Positions 27,842-37,965 of a DNA stretch of 64,000 nucleotides are shown here, piece by piece. Within the stretch, counting starts at the first letter, position 1. Every line of letters starts with the position of its first letter. The notes under the pieces are model-generated. The model searched no databases. It was given only the letters and a program-made list of their open reading frames with translations, and had not been told where the DNA came from. The DNA is from Micromonospora sp. WMMD812 (GTDB taxonomy: Bacteria > Actinomycetota > Actinomycetes > Mycobacteriales > Micromonosporaceae): NCBI RefSeq assembly GCF_027497215.1, contig NZ_CP114904.1, positions 7,070,997-7,134,996 on the forward strand, written 5' to 3'. A program made the translations under genes and the position numbers.

Positions 27842-29776
27842 ATGAGCGGCAGCGCACTCACGGCCGCACCCGCCCTGCCGGTCCGCGGCCGGCTCCGGCC
27901 GCTCGGGATCACCGACGTGCGGATCACTGGCGGGTTCTGGGCCGAACGCCAGTCGGTCAACGGTGAGGCGACCCTCGCGCACATCGAGCACTGGCTCGAG
28001 CGGGAGGGGTGGCTCGGCAACTTCGACCTCGCCGCGCAGGGCGTCCTCGACGGGGCACGCCGGGGCCGGGAGTTCTCCGACTCCGAGATCTACAAGTTCC
28101 TCGAAGCGATGGCCTGGGAGATCGGCCGGACGGGAAACGCCCGGCTCGAGGCCAGGTTTCGCGCCGTGGTGCGGCGGGTCGCCGCCGCGCAGGAGCCGGA
28201 CGGCTACCTCAACACCAACTTCGGCCGACCGGGGCAGGCGCCGCGCTGGTCCGACCTGGCCTGGGGCCACGAGCTGTACTGCGTCGGTCACCTCCTGCAG
28301 GCCGCGGTCGCCCGGGCGCGGACCCGTCCGGGCGCGGACGACGGACTGCTCGACGTCGCGCGCCGCGCCGCCGACAACGTCTGTGCGACGTTCGGACCGG
28401 ACGGGATCGACGGCCTCTGCGGGCACCCCGGAATCGAGGCGGCGCTGGTGGAGTTCGCCCGGGCCACCGGTGACGACCGCTACCTGGCCCAGGCGGCCCT
28501 CTTCGTCGACCGGCGGGGCCACGGCCGGCTCGGCGACGTGGAGTTCGGTCGAGAGTACTTCCAGGACGACCGTCCGGTCCGGCAGGCGACGGTGCTGCGT
28601 GGGCACGCGGTGCGGGCGAACTACCTCGCCGCGGGCGCGGTCGACGTGGCGGTCGAGCTGAAGGACGCCGGCCTGCTGGAGGCGGTACGCGACCAGTGGC
28701 AGAACACCGTGGCCCGCCGCACGTACGTCACCGGCGGGCAGGGCTCGCGCCACCAGGACGAGGCGTTCGGCGAGGACTGGGTGCTGCCGCCGGACCGCGC
28801 GTACTCGGAGACCTGCGCGGGTGTCGGCTCGGTGCTGCTCGCGTGGCGGCTGCTGCTCGTCGACGGTGACCCCCGGTACGCCGACCTGATCGAGCGGACG
28901 CTGTTCAACGTGGTGGCGACCTCGCCGGCGGTGGACGGGCGGAGCTTCTTCTACACCAACACGCTGCACCGCCGCGAGCTCGGCACCCGGCCCGACACCG
29001 ACCGGCCCAGCCTGCGTGCCGCGTCCTCGCTGCGCGCGCCCTGGTTCGAGGTCTCGTGCTGCCCGACGAACGTGGCCCGCACCATGGCCGGCCTGGCGGC
29101 GTACGTCGCCACGTCCGACGACGACGGACTCCAACTGCACCAGTACGTGCCCGGCGAGGTGGCGCACCGCCTCCCCGACGGGCGTGCGGTGTCGGTGAGC
29201 GTCGAGACCGGCTACCCGCACGACGGGCAGATCCGGGTGCGGATCGACAGCGACGACGACCGTCCCTGGTCGCTGTCGTTGCGCGTGCCCGGCTGGGCGA
29301 CCACGGGCGCGACGGTGACCGTCGACGGCGAGACCCGCCCGGTCGGCTCCGGCGTGATCACCGAACACCGGACGTGGCGGCGCGGCGACGAGGTCGTGCT
29401 GTCCCTGCCGGTGGCGCCCCGCTTCACCTACCCGGACGCGCGCGTCGACGCGGTGCGCGGTTGTGTCGCGGTGGAGCGCGGCCCTCTCGTGCTCGCCCTG
29501 GAGTCGGTGGACGTGCCCGGTGGGGACACGGTCGGCGACCTCCGCGTCGACACCGACCGGCCGCCGAGCCTCGCCGACGGCAGGGTCACCCTGCGCTGCC
29601 GTCGGGTGCGTTCCCACGACCACGACTGGCCCTACCGCGCCGAGCCGGTGCCGGTGACCGGCGAGGTGCTCGACGACGTGGCGTTGGTGGAGTACCACGC
29701 GTGGGCCAACCGGGGCCCCTCGACGATGCGTGTCTGGCTCCCCGTGGCCGCCCCCGACCCCGCCGACCGGGGCTGA
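27842..29776 (+). CDS. Cytoplasmic GH127 beta-L-arabinofuranosidase, HypBA1-like
   Basis: 644 residues, no signal peptide. ATG at 27842 has GAAGGG six bases upstream; an ATG two codons earlier overlaps the permease stop. The whole length is a DUF1680/GH127 (alpha/alpha)6 barrel with beta domains. Glu323, Cys325 (SETCAG), Cys406 and Cys407 (SCCPTN) match the zinc-binding Glu-Cys-Cys-Cys set of HypBA1, where one cysteine is the nucleophile. It should cleave L-arabinofuranose from beta-1,2-arabino-oligosaccharides brought in by the transporter just upstream. Confidence 0.92.
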   Translation: MSGSALTAAPALPVRGRLRPLGITDVRITGGFWAERQSVNGEATLAHIEHWLEREGWLGNFDLAAQGVLDGARRGREFSDSEIYKFLEAMAWEIGRTGNARLEARFRAVVRRVAAAQEPDGYLNTNFGRPGQAPRWSDLAWGHELYCVGHLLQAAVARARTRPGADDGLLDVARRAADNVCATFGPDGIDGLCGHPGIEAALVEFARATGDDRYLAQAALFVDRRGHGRLGDVEFGREYFQDDRPVRQATVLRGHAVRANYLAAGAVDVAVELKDAGLLEAVRDQWQNTVARRTYVTGGQGSRHQDEAFGEDWVLPPDRAYSETCAGVGSVLLAWRLLLVDGDPRYADLIERTLFNVVATSPAVDGRSFFYTNTLHRRELGTRPDTDRPSLRAASSLRAPWFEVSCCPTNVARTMAGLAAYVATSDDDGLQLHQYVPGEVAHRLPDGRAVSVSVETGYPHDGQIRVRIDSDDDRPWSLSLRVPGWATTGATVTVDGETRPVGSGVITEHRTWRRGDEVVLSLPVAPRFTYPDARVDAVRGCVAVERGPLVLALESVDVPGGDTVGDLRVDTDRPPSLADGRVTLRCRRVRSHDHDWPYRAEPVPVTGEVLDDVALVEYHAWANRGPSTMRVWLPVAAPDPADRG

Positions 29777-29823
29777 CGGAGGCCCCCGCCGCACGGGCGC
29801 GAGCGGCGCTCGCCGGCCATGAA

Positions 29824-29837
29824 TGTTAGCGCTAACA
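29824..29837. promoter_or_regulatory. Perfect LacI operator TGTTAGCGCTAACA
   Basis: A perfect 14-base palindrome, the consensus form of the araB-type operator. It lies 48 bases after the GH127 stop and 115 bases before the secreted glycosidase gene. No clear -35 box is visible. It indicates that the 29.9-39.7 kb operon answers to the arabinose LacI proteins rather than to the CGAAA-site LacI. Confidence 0.75.
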
Positions 29838-29951
29838 GTTCAAGATCCGGTCCTTCCACACCGACAAGCCCACACCGCCCGCAGTCACCACCGAGGTGCG
29901 GCACGGCGAGCGTCACCGGCCCGGCCGCACCGACGACAAGGAGGAAGGAAC

Positions 29952-32900
29952 ATGAGGAGACGCGTGAGAAGGGCGCCCCTCTGGGCCGCCCTGGCCGCGC
30001 TGGTCATGGGAGGGACGGTCGCCGTCGGCTCGCCCGCCCACGCCGACGGCCCGGTCCTGCCCGGCAACGAGGGTGACGTCGGGGTCTACACCGACGGGCA
30101 GAGCCACGTCATGGACATCGGCGACCCGGTCTACACCACCGTCGGCGACGTCGCCGACCAGCTCCGGCCCGGCGTGCCCTTCACGGCGGGGAACATGCAC
30201 CAGTCGATCTTCGAGAAGGACCTCGCCGCCGGCGGCACGGACTACTACCTCGACCGCGTCCTGGGCGTGCCCGGCACGCTCGGGGCGGCCGTGCTGATGA
30301 CCCGGGGACGCTCCCTGTACCTGCGCGGCGCGAGCAACAACAACTTCGCCGTCATGGGCTTCGCCGGCAGCGCGTACGTCGGCGGCCCCAACAACCTCGG
30401 CAACCTCTACACCGTCACGGTGCCGGGGCAGACCGTCACCGAGGTGAACGCGAACCGGTTCAACGCGCCCAGCCACGCGAAGGGCCGGTACAGCATCGGC
30501 GCGACCGGCGTCACCGCCGACCTGACCAAGTTCATCACGTACGACAACGTCGCCGTCACCGCCATCACCTTCAGCAACCCCGGCGACGGCCCCGCCACGT
30601 TCACCGTCCGCGCCGCCGCGCCGCTGGCCACCCAGGCCGGCGCGAGCGCGGCCGAGCTGACCGGCACGCGCACCATCACCAGCGGTTCCAACAACGGGCT
30701 CGTCGACACCGCCTGGAACTCGATCAGGGTCGACCTCACCGGCGCCGGGTTCACCCGGACCGGAACCAACCTCGACCGCGAGATCACCGTGCCCGCCGGC
30801 GGCTCGATGTCGCTGTCGGTCGTCGGCGCGGTCTCCTCGGCCACGCTGCCCGAGACGGTCGAGAGCTACCGGGACTTCGCCGGCCTCTCGCCGGCCGAGG
30901 CGGTGCGCACCGGCATCACGGCGTTCCACCGCCGCTGGGCCCAGGACGTCCCGTACATCGACGTGCCGGACCCCGCGCTGGAGAAGGCCATCGTCTACCG
31001 CTGGTGGGGCGAGCGGTACAACACCCTCGACGCCAACGCCTCCGGCCACGTCTACCAGTACCCGACGACGATCGAGGGAGTGAACCTCTACCAGAACGCC
31101 GTCGCGCTGACCCAGCCGATGCACCTGCAGGACACCAAGTGGCTGCGCACGCCCTACCTGCCGTACGGGCAGGTGCTCAACATCGGTGAGCTCTCCGGCT
31201 CGTCGGCCTTCCTGGACAGCCCCGGGCACACGAGCTGGAACAACCACTACTCGCAGTACCTCGGCACGGCCGGGCTCGAGGCGTACAACGTGCACGGCGG
31301 TGGCAAGGAGGTCGCCCGGAAGTTCGCCGGCTACTTCGAGGGCGACGGCGTCGGCCAGCTCGAACACTACGGCGGCAACGACGACAAGCTGATCGCGTAC
31401 GACACCAACTACATGCCCGGCAACGACGCCGACGCGATCACCTTCGGCTACCCGAAGGCCAACGCCGGCGCGCCCGGGGCACGGACCATCGAGCGCCCCG
31501 AGTCGGCGTACGTCTGGGGGGCGTTCGACGCCGCCCGGCAGCTCTACCAGATCGCCGGTGCCGACCAGGCCAAGGTCGACCAGATGGCGGCCGGCGCCGA
31601 CGGGATCCGCGAGGCGATCCTCGACCGGCTGTGGAGCCCCGACATGCGGATGTTCCTCGCCGGCACGTCCCACGGCGCCACCAGCGCGGCCAGCGCCAAC
31701 GGCCGGCCCAACCCGCTGCCCGCGTCGTCGCGTGACCTGATCCCGGCCCGGGAGTCGAACCTCTACGACGTCTACGCCGAGGACCTCATCCCGTTCGACC
31801 AGTGGCAGACCTACGTCGACGGGTTCCGCTTCCTGACCTACGGCGACAACTTCCCGATCTTCCCGTTCTACACCGCCAACCAGTACGACCGGACGGCCTA
31901 CGGGATCGGCGGCTCCAACAACTTCTCCAACATCAACTTCACCGTGCAGTACCGCGGCGTCCGGTCGGCGCTGCGCCACTACGACCCGGAGCAGAAGTAC
32001 ATCACCCCGGCCTACGCGAAGCGGCTGCTCGACTGGATGGCGTGGAGCATCTACCCGAACGCGGACCTGCGCGCCCCGAACCAGGCGGAGTACTACTCCA
32101 ACTGGAACGCGACCGCGAAGACCTACAACCGCAACAACCCGAACCACGTGATGCTCGGCAACATGAACCACATCTTCATCGAGGACATGGGAGGCATCCA
32201 GCCACGCTCCGACGACAAGATCGAACTTTGGCCGATCCAGTTCGGCTACGACCACTTCATGGTCAACAACCTGCGTTACCACGGGCAGGACGTCACCGTC
32301 GTCTGGGACCCGGACGGCAGCGAGTACGGCCTCGGCGCCGGCTACAGCCTCTTCATCAACGGCGAGCGGAAGGTCAGCACCGACAAGCTCGGCAAGCTCA
32401 CCTACGACCCCAACACCAACCAGGTCCAGGCCGAGGCGGGCCTGACCGTCACCTTCACCGCGGACGCCGGCACCCAGTTCCCGAGCGCGGTGAACACTCC
32501 GATCTCCGACGACCGGGTCGTCACCTACCTCAAGACGGCCGGCATCGACCTCACCGAGGACGCGCCGAACCTCGCGGCGGGCGCCGACCTCAACTCGTCG
32601 CACACCCAGCAGGGCGTACGGCCGACGCCGTGGCGGCAGTTCCACACGCCCGGCTGGAGCACCACCTCGATGAACTACACACCCGGCGCGATCAAGGAGA
32701 CCGAACGGCCGGTGTCGCTGGGCGCGGTGACCGACGGCGTCACCGCGAACGAGCCGTACTGGGGCAACTACGGCACGAGCGACCGCAACGGCTACGTCGA
32801 ACTCGACCTGGGCTCGGCCCGGTCCTTCGACAACGTGAAGGTGTTCTTCGTCAGCGACCGGCAGGCGGGCGGCTACCGCGAGCCCGCGCGCTGGTGGATC

Positions 32901-34682
32901 CAGGTGCCCGACGGCAACGGCGGCTGGAAGGAGGTGCCGAACCAGTTCAAGAACCCCACCGTCCCGTCGGCGAAGTTCAACGAGGCGCTGTTCCACACCG
33001 TGACGTCGAACAAGCTACGCATCGCGTTCACGAACAACCCGACCTTCTTCACCGCCATCTCCGAGATCCAGGTGTTCGACTCCGGCCGCGACGTACCGGA
33101 CGTCTCCAACCAGGCGCCGGTCGTCACCGCCGCGCGGGACGGCTCGGCGGACGGCAACCTGTCCACCCGGCTGGTCGCCACGGCGACCGACGACGGCGTC
33201 CCCTACGACAGCGAGCTCACCTTCGGCTGGGAGACCGTCTCGACCCCGCCGGGCGCGGGCGTCATCTTCGCCGACGCGAAGGCGCTGGCCACCCGGGTGA
33301 CGGGCACGAAACCCGGCGACTACGTGTTCCGGTTCTCCGCCAACGACGGCGAGAAGCGGTCGGAGGCAACCGTCGCGGTGACCCTCGCCGAGCGGGAGGT
33401 CGTCGCGGAGTTCGGCCGATCGGCGACGATCACCACGAGCGGTACCGCGTCGTGGGAGAACCACCAGCGGGTCAACGAGGCCAGCACGCCGAACAGCTCG
33501 AACCCGGGCGCCGGGAACGGCTGGGGCAACTGGGGTCAACCGCAGAACGGCACCAGCCCCGAACGGGCGGCGTGGATCCAGTACCGCTGGGACGCGCCCG
33601 TGCGACTCTCCTCGACCGACATCTACTGGTACGACGACAACGGCGGCACCCGCCGGCCCACGGCCACGACGTACGCCGTCGAGAGCTCCGCGGACGGCAC
33701 CACGTGGACGCCGGTCACGCTCACCAACGGATCGACGTACGCCGACGGACTGGCCACCAACCGGTACAACCACCTCGAGTTCGACCCGGTGGCGACCAGC
33801 CACCTGCGCATCCGCATCTGGGGCGTCATGGGTGAGGGCGCGGGCACGGGCGTGCTGCGCTGGCGCGCCAACGGCGAGACCGTCGACTCGGTGCGCTCGC
33901 CGGTGCTCATCCGCACCACCGTGGGCCAGGTGCCGACGCTGCCGAGCACGCTCGACGCGGTCTACGCCAGCGGCGCTCGCGGCGCCGTCGCGTTCAACTG
34001 GCAGCAGATCACACCCGAGATGGTCGCGGAGACCAACGTCGACCCGTTCGTGGTCTACGGCACGAACGACGCGTACGGCCTGATCGCCGAGGCGCGCGTC
34101 TACGTGCGGCCCGAGACCGCGCCGGACGGCATCTCCATCCAGGGAGCCGAGACGTTCACCCAGGCCGTCGAGGTGGGCGAGTTGCCCTACCTGCCCGACA
34201 AGGTGGAGGTGTCGTACAACGACGGCTCCCGGGACAACCAGGCCATCGGCGTCGACTGGGACTTCGACGAGAGCATCGTCGACACACCCGGCCGCTACAC
34301 CGTCATCGGCAACCTGATCCTGCCCGACTACGTCAGCGAGGCCGGCACCACCCGGACCACACTCACGCTCACCGTCGGTGACCCACCGCCGGCGTGGGAC
34401 GTCGAGGTCCAGGCCCGCACGCAGTGCACCGGCGGCAAGGTCTATGTCGCGGTCACCGCGCGCAACGCCGACGACGTGCCGCTCACCATCGAGATGGTCA
34501 CGCCGTACGGGTCGCGCACGGTCTCCGACGTCGCCGTCGGCAAGTCCGCCTACCAGGCGTTCAACACCCGCGCCACGACGGTGCCGGCGGCGACCGCGAC
34601 GGTGAAGGCCACCGGAACCGTCAACGGCGCGCCGGTCACCGCCCAGGTCGAGGCGCCGTTCGGCGCGCTGAACTGCGGCTGA
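29952..34682 (+). CDS. Secreted multidomain (alpha/alpha)6-barrel glycosidase
   Basis: 1576 residues from ATG at 29952 (GAGGAAGGAA upstream). Signal peptide ends PAHADG near residue 33. Residues about 35-860 form a beta-sandwich plus six-hairpin barrel of the MGH1/GH63-like type (ELWPIQFGYDHFMVNNLRYH). Then a discoidin-like module (about 873-1042), an Ig/PKD-like segment, a second discoidin-like module (about 1150-1305), two bacterial Ig-like segments and a C-terminal domain (about 1485-1576) also found on the next protein. The family cannot be fixed; context favours an L-arabinose-directed activity (for example GH142-like). Confidence 0.72.
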   Translation: MRRRVRRAPLWAALAALVMGGTVAVGSPAHADGPVLPGNEGDVGVYTDGQSHVMDIGDPVYTTVGDVADQLRPGVPFTAGNMHQSIFEKDLAAGGTDYYLDRVLGVPGTLGAAVLMTRGRSLYLRGASNNNFAVMGFAGSAYVGGPNNLGNLYTVTVPGQTVTEVNANRFNAPSHAKGRYSIGATGVTADLTKFITYDNVAVTAITFSNPGDGPATFTVRAAAPLATQAGASAAELTGTRTITSGSNNGLVDTAWNSIRVDLTGAGFTRTGTNLDREITVPAGGSMSLSVVGAVSSATLPETVESYRDFAGLSPAEAVRTGITAFHRRWAQDVPYIDVPDPALEKAIVYRWWGERYNTLDANASGHVYQYPTTIEGVNLYQNAVALTQPMHLQDTKWLRTPYLPYGQVLNIGELSGSSAFLDSPGHTSWNNHYSQYLGTAGLEAYNVHGGGKEVARKFAGYFEGDGVGQLEHYGGNDDKLIAYDTNYMPGNDADAITFGYPKANAGAPGARTIERPESAYVWGAFDAARQLYQIAGADQAKVDQMAAGADGIREAILDRLWSPDMRMFLAGTSHGATSAASANGRPNPLPASSRDLIPARESNLYDVYAEDLIPFDQWQTYVDGFRFLTYGDNFPIFPFYTANQYDRTAYGIGGSNNFSNINFTVQYRGVRSALRHYDPEQKYITPAYAKRLLDWMAWSIYPNADLRAPNQAEYYSNWNATAKTYNRNNPNHVMLGNMNHIFIEDMGGIQPRSDDKIELWPIQFGYDHFMVNNLRYHGQDVTVVWDPDGSEYGLGAGYSLFINGERKVSTDKLGKLTYDPNTNQVQAEAGLTVTFTADAGTQFPSAVNTPISDDRVVTYLKTAGIDLTEDAPNLAAGADLNSSHTQQGVRPTPWRQFHTPGWSTTSMNYTPGAIKETERPVSLGAVTDGVTANEPYWGNYGTSDRNGYVELDLGSARSFDNVKVFFVSDRQAGGYREPARWWIQVPDGNGGWKEVPNQFKNPTVPSAKFNEALFHTVTSNKLRIAFTNNPTFFTAISEIQVFDSGRDVPDVSNQAPVVTAARDGSADGNLSTRLVATATDDGVPYDSELTFGWETVSTPPGAGVIFADAKALATRVTGTKPGDYVFRFSANDGEKRSEATVAVTLAEREVVAEFGRSATITTSGTASWENHQRVNEASTPNSSNPGAGNGWGNWGQPQNGTSPERAAWIQYRWDAPVRLSSTDIYWYDDNGGTRRPTATTYAVESSADGTTWTPVTLTNGSTYADGLATNRYNHLEFDPVATSHLRIRIWGVMGEGAGTGVLRWRANGETVDSVRSPVLIRTTVGQVPTLPSTLDAVYASGARGAVAFNWQQITPEMVAETNVDPFVVYGTNDAYGLIAEARVYVRPETAPDGISIQGAETFTQAVEVGELPYLPDKVEVSYNDGSRDNQAIGVDWDFDESIVDTPGRYTVIGNLILPDYVSEAGTTRTTLTLTVGDPPPAWDVEVQARTQCTGGKVYVAVTARNADDVPLTIEMVTPYGSRTVSDVAVGKSAYQAFNTRATTVPAATATVKATGTVNGAPVTAQVEAPFGALNCG

Positions 34683-34753
34683 CCCTCGCGAGGTGGCGGC
34701 GCCGCAGCGGCGGCGCCGCCATCTCCGGCCCCGACAGTGAGGAGATCGACACC

Positions 34754-37700
34754 GTGAACACCACCGTGGTGCGCGGCGCCGCCCCACCGACCCGCCGGCC
34801 GGCACGCCGCCTCCGCAGGGCGATCGCCGTGGCGGCGCTCACCGGGCTCGTCGCGGGCGGGCTGGTCGGCGTCGCGGCGCCGGCCCACGCCGCCGACTCG
34901 TACACCTTCACCAACACGACCAACCCGATCCTCGGCGACGGCAGCTACTACTCGGCCGACCCGGCGCCGATCGTCGTGCCGGCCGGCGCCCCCGGCAACG
35001 ACAGCGGCACCGACCAGCTCTACATCTACACCGGCCACGACCAGGCCGGACCGTCCACGAACGACTTCGTCATGAACGAGTGGGGCGCGTTCCGGACCAC
35101 CGACGTCGAGGCCGGCGAGTGGACCCACCACCCGTCGCTGATGCGTCCCGAGCAGGTCTTCGCCTGGGCCACCCCCGGGCGGGCGTACGCGGGTCAGGTG
35201 GTCCGCGGCGTGGACGGCCGCTACTACTGGTACGTCCCGATCCACGAACGGGACAGCCCGGCGTCCGACAAGTTCGCGATCGGCGTGGCCGTCTCCGACA
35301 GCCCGACCGGCCCCTGGACCGACCACGCGGGCGGGCCGATCATCTCCCAGCGCGTGCCCACACCGAACACGATCCACAACATCGACCCGACGATCCTCGT
35401 CGACGGCACGGCCCCGAACCAGCGGGTGTACCTCTGGTGGGGCTCGTTCAGCCAGCTGCGGATGATCGAGCTACAGCAGGACATGAAGACGCCGGTCACC
35501 ACCCCGCGCGCCGTCACCGGGCTGACCGGCTTCTTCGAGGCGGCCTGGGCCTTCAAGCGCAACGACACCTACTACCTGGCGTACGCCGGGAACAACGCCG
35601 GCCCGACGTCGCCGTGCACGCCGGCGAACTACCACGCCTGCATCGCCTACGCCACGGCGTCGTCGCCGCAGGGGCCGTGGACCTATCGCGGGACCGTCCT
35701 GCGGCCGGTCTCCTCGACGACGAGCCACCCGGGCATCCTCGAGTTCGACGGCTCGTGGTACATCGCGTACCACACGGCGGACGCCGTGGGCGGTGGCCAC
35801 TTCCGCCGGTCCGTGGCCATCGACCCGCTGGAATGGGACGACACGCAGAATCCGCCGCGGATGAAGCCCGTCACCACGACACCGATCCGTGGGCCCGACC
35901 TCACCCCACGGCCGAACATCGCCCAGGCGGCGACGGTCAGCGTCTCCAACGAACCGGTGCCCACCCAGTACTGGGTGAAGGCGCTCAACGACGAGATCGT
36001 CCGGCTCAACCCGCTGCCGCCGGACATGTGGGGGACCTGGACCGGCGACAACCCGCCGCAGCAGTGGGTGCAGTACACCTGGGACCAGCCGATGCGGATC
36101 TCCGGCTCCCAGATCGAGTTCTGGAACGACAATCCGCCCGGCAGCGGCGTGGGTGTGGCCGCACCCGCCGGCTGGCGCATCCAGTACTGGGATCTCGACG
36201 CCGGGCAGTGGGCCGACGTGCCGAACCCGAGCGGTTTCCCGACCGGCACGCGGGGCTTCCAGGACACCACCTTCGACCCGGTGACCACCACGCAGGTCCG
36301 GGCGGTGTTCGACGCGTCCACCAACGGCAGCACCTACTCCGCGGTGGCGGTCGAGGAATGGAAGATCCTCGCCACGCAGCCGGAGTCCCCCGTCACCGCG
36401 CCGGCCATCACGGTGGAGGTGGGGGAGACCCAACTGCCCGACAGCATCCCCGTGTCCTTCGGCGCCGAGACCCTGCGGGTACCGGTCCTCTGGGACCCGG
36501 TGAAGCCGGAGGACGTCGCGACGCCGCGCACGTTCACCACGCGGGGCACCGTGCTCGGGTACGCCGCCGACCGCGTGTCCGCGCAGGTCACCGTCGTCCC
36601 ACCGGGCGACACGGACGGCGACGAGACCCCGCCGACGCTGACGCTCACGCCCAGCGGCGGCGCCGGCGGCGCCGGCTGGTTCCGGTCCCCGGTGCGGGTG
36701 CGCGTCGCCGGCGTCGACGACCGCGGCGGCCGCATGACCATCGAGTCACGGGTGGACGACGGCCAGCCGGTCGTCGCGCGCGACGTGCGGTCGGTGGCCG
36801 CCGACGTCGCCGGGGACGGCCAGCACCGGGTCACGGCGACCGCGACCGACCGCGCGGGCAACACCTCGGCGCCCGCGGAGCTCGCCGTACGCATCGACGC
36901 CACGGCACCGGTCAGCGCGGCCACCGTGAACGCCGACACCCGGGCGGTCACGGTGACCGCGAGCGATGCGACGTCCGGGGTCGCCCGGATCGAGTACGCC
37001 ATCGGCGCCGGCGCCTGGACGGCCTACACGGGTCCGGTCGCCGCACCCGACCGGAACCGGAACACCCTGTCGTTCCGCGCGCTCGACACGGCCGGAAACC
37101 TGGAGACCGCCAAGACCGTCACCATCCCGGCGGACCTCTCCGGGCCGCTCACCGGGAACATCGGGCCCATCGGCACCCCGACCGCCTCCTACACGGCGGG
37201 CTGGAACAGCGTCACCGCCCTCAACGACGGCGCCGACCCGGCGAACCCGAGCCAGGCGCAGATCTGGGGCACCTGGTCCGGCACCCGCCCGGCGACCCAG
37301 TGGGTCCAGTACGACTGGGCGCGCCCCGTGCGCCTCACCGGCGCCGAGCTGAAGTTCTGGCGCGACGCCGACCGCGGCACCGGCGACGGCGTCGCCGAGC
37401 CCGACGGCTGGGTGCTGCAGTACTGGGACGAGACGGCCTCGGCCTGGCGGGACGTGACCGGCGCATCCGGCTACGGCACGAGCACCACCACGTTCAACAC
37501 CGTCACCTTCGACCCCGTCACCACGCCGCGAGTCCGTGCCACGATCCGCGCCAACGGCAACGGCACCACCTACTCGGCGGTGGCGATCACCGAGTGGCGG
37601 GTCTTCGCCGACGACCCCGGCGTCCCACCCGAACTGCCCGTGACGGGCACCGCGCAGGCCCGCTGCGTCGCCGGCAAGGCGTACGTCGCGGTGCAGGCGC

Positions 37701-37942
37701 GCAACGACCACGACGCGCCCGTGGAGATCGCCCTGCGGACCGCGTACGGCGAGCGGACCTTCCGCGGCGTCGCCGCGGGCGCGAACGCGTACCAGTCCTT
37801 CGCCACGCGGGCGACCTCGGTGGCGGCGGGCTCGGTGACGGTCCGCGCCACCGGGACGCTCGACGGCGCGGACGTCACCACGGTCATCACCACGACTCAC
37901 CCCGGCGTCACCTGCGCCGCTGACCCCAGCCAAGCCCGATAA
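34754..37942 (+). CDS. Secreted GH43 glycosidase with carbohydrate-binding modules
   Basis: 1062 residues from GTG at 34754 after GAGGAG. Signal peptide ends PAHAAD near residue 46. GH43 five-bladed propeller follows: base Asp69 (SADPAPI), pKa-modulating Asp211 (HNIDPT) and acid Glu262 (GFFEAAW). GH43 enzymes act on alpha-L-arabinofuranosides or beta-xylosides. Then discoidin-like module (about 388-537), Ig-like domain, two fibronectin-like segments with DRAGN/DTAGN motifs, a second discoidin-like module (about 800-955) and the C-terminal domain shared with the preceding protein. Probably an arabinan- or arabinogalactan-trimming enzyme, second in its operon. Confidence 0.87.
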   Translation: MNTTVVRGAAPPTRRPARRLRRAIAVAALTGLVAGGLVGVAAPAHAADSYTFTNTTNPILGDGSYYSADPAPIVVPAGAPGNDSGTDQLYIYTGHDQAGPSTNDFVMNEWGAFRTTDVEAGEWTHHPSLMRPEQVFAWATPGRAYAGQVVRGVDGRYYWYVPIHERDSPASDKFAIGVAVSDSPTGPWTDHAGGPIISQRVPTPNTIHNIDPTILVDGTAPNQRVYLWWGSFSQLRMIELQQDMKTPVTTPRAVTGLTGFFEAAWAFKRNDTYYLAYAGNNAGPTSPCTPANYHACIAYATASSPQGPWTYRGTVLRPVSSTTSHPGILEFDGSWYIAYHTADAVGGGHFRRSVAIDPLEWDDTQNPPRMKPVTTTPIRGPDLTPRPNIAQAATVSVSNEPVPTQYWVKALNDEIVRLNPLPPDMWGTWTGDNPPQQWVQYTWDQPMRISGSQIEFWNDNPPGSGVGVAAPAGWRIQYWDLDAGQWADVPNPSGFPTGTRGFQDTTFDPVTTTQVRAVFDASTNGSTYSAVAVEEWKILATQPESPVTAPAITVEVGETQLPDSIPVSFGAETLRVPVLWDPVKPEDVATPRTFTTRGTVLGYAADRVSAQVTVVPPGDTDGDETPPTLTLTPSGGAGGAGWFRSPVRVRVAGVDDRGGRMTIESRVDDGQPVVARDVRSVAADVAGDGQHRVTATATDRAGNTSAPAELAVRIDATAPVSAATVNADTRAVTVTASDATSGVARIEYAIGAGAWTAYTGPVAAPDRNRNTLSFRALDTAGNLETAKTVTIPADLSGPLTGNIGPIGTPTASYTAGWNSVTALNDGADPANPSQAQIWGTWSGTRPATQWVQYDWARPVRLTGAELKFWRDADRGTGDGVAEPDGWVLQYWDETASAWRDVTGASGYGTSTTTFNTVTFDPVTTPRVRATIRANGNGTTYSAVAITEWRVFADDPGVPPELPVTGTAQARCVAGKAYVAVQARNDHDAPVEIALRTAYGERTFRGVAAGANAYQSFATRATSVAAGSVTVRATGTLDGADVTTVITTTHPGVTCAADPSQAR

Positions 37943-37965
37943 CGACAACTCACAAGGGAGCATCG

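Noticed and set aside
29913..34805. Long minus-strand frames opposite the secreted glycosidase operon
   Set aside because: Composition (Val/Arg/Asp-rich, no domains) is that of reverse-complement shadows of real genes.
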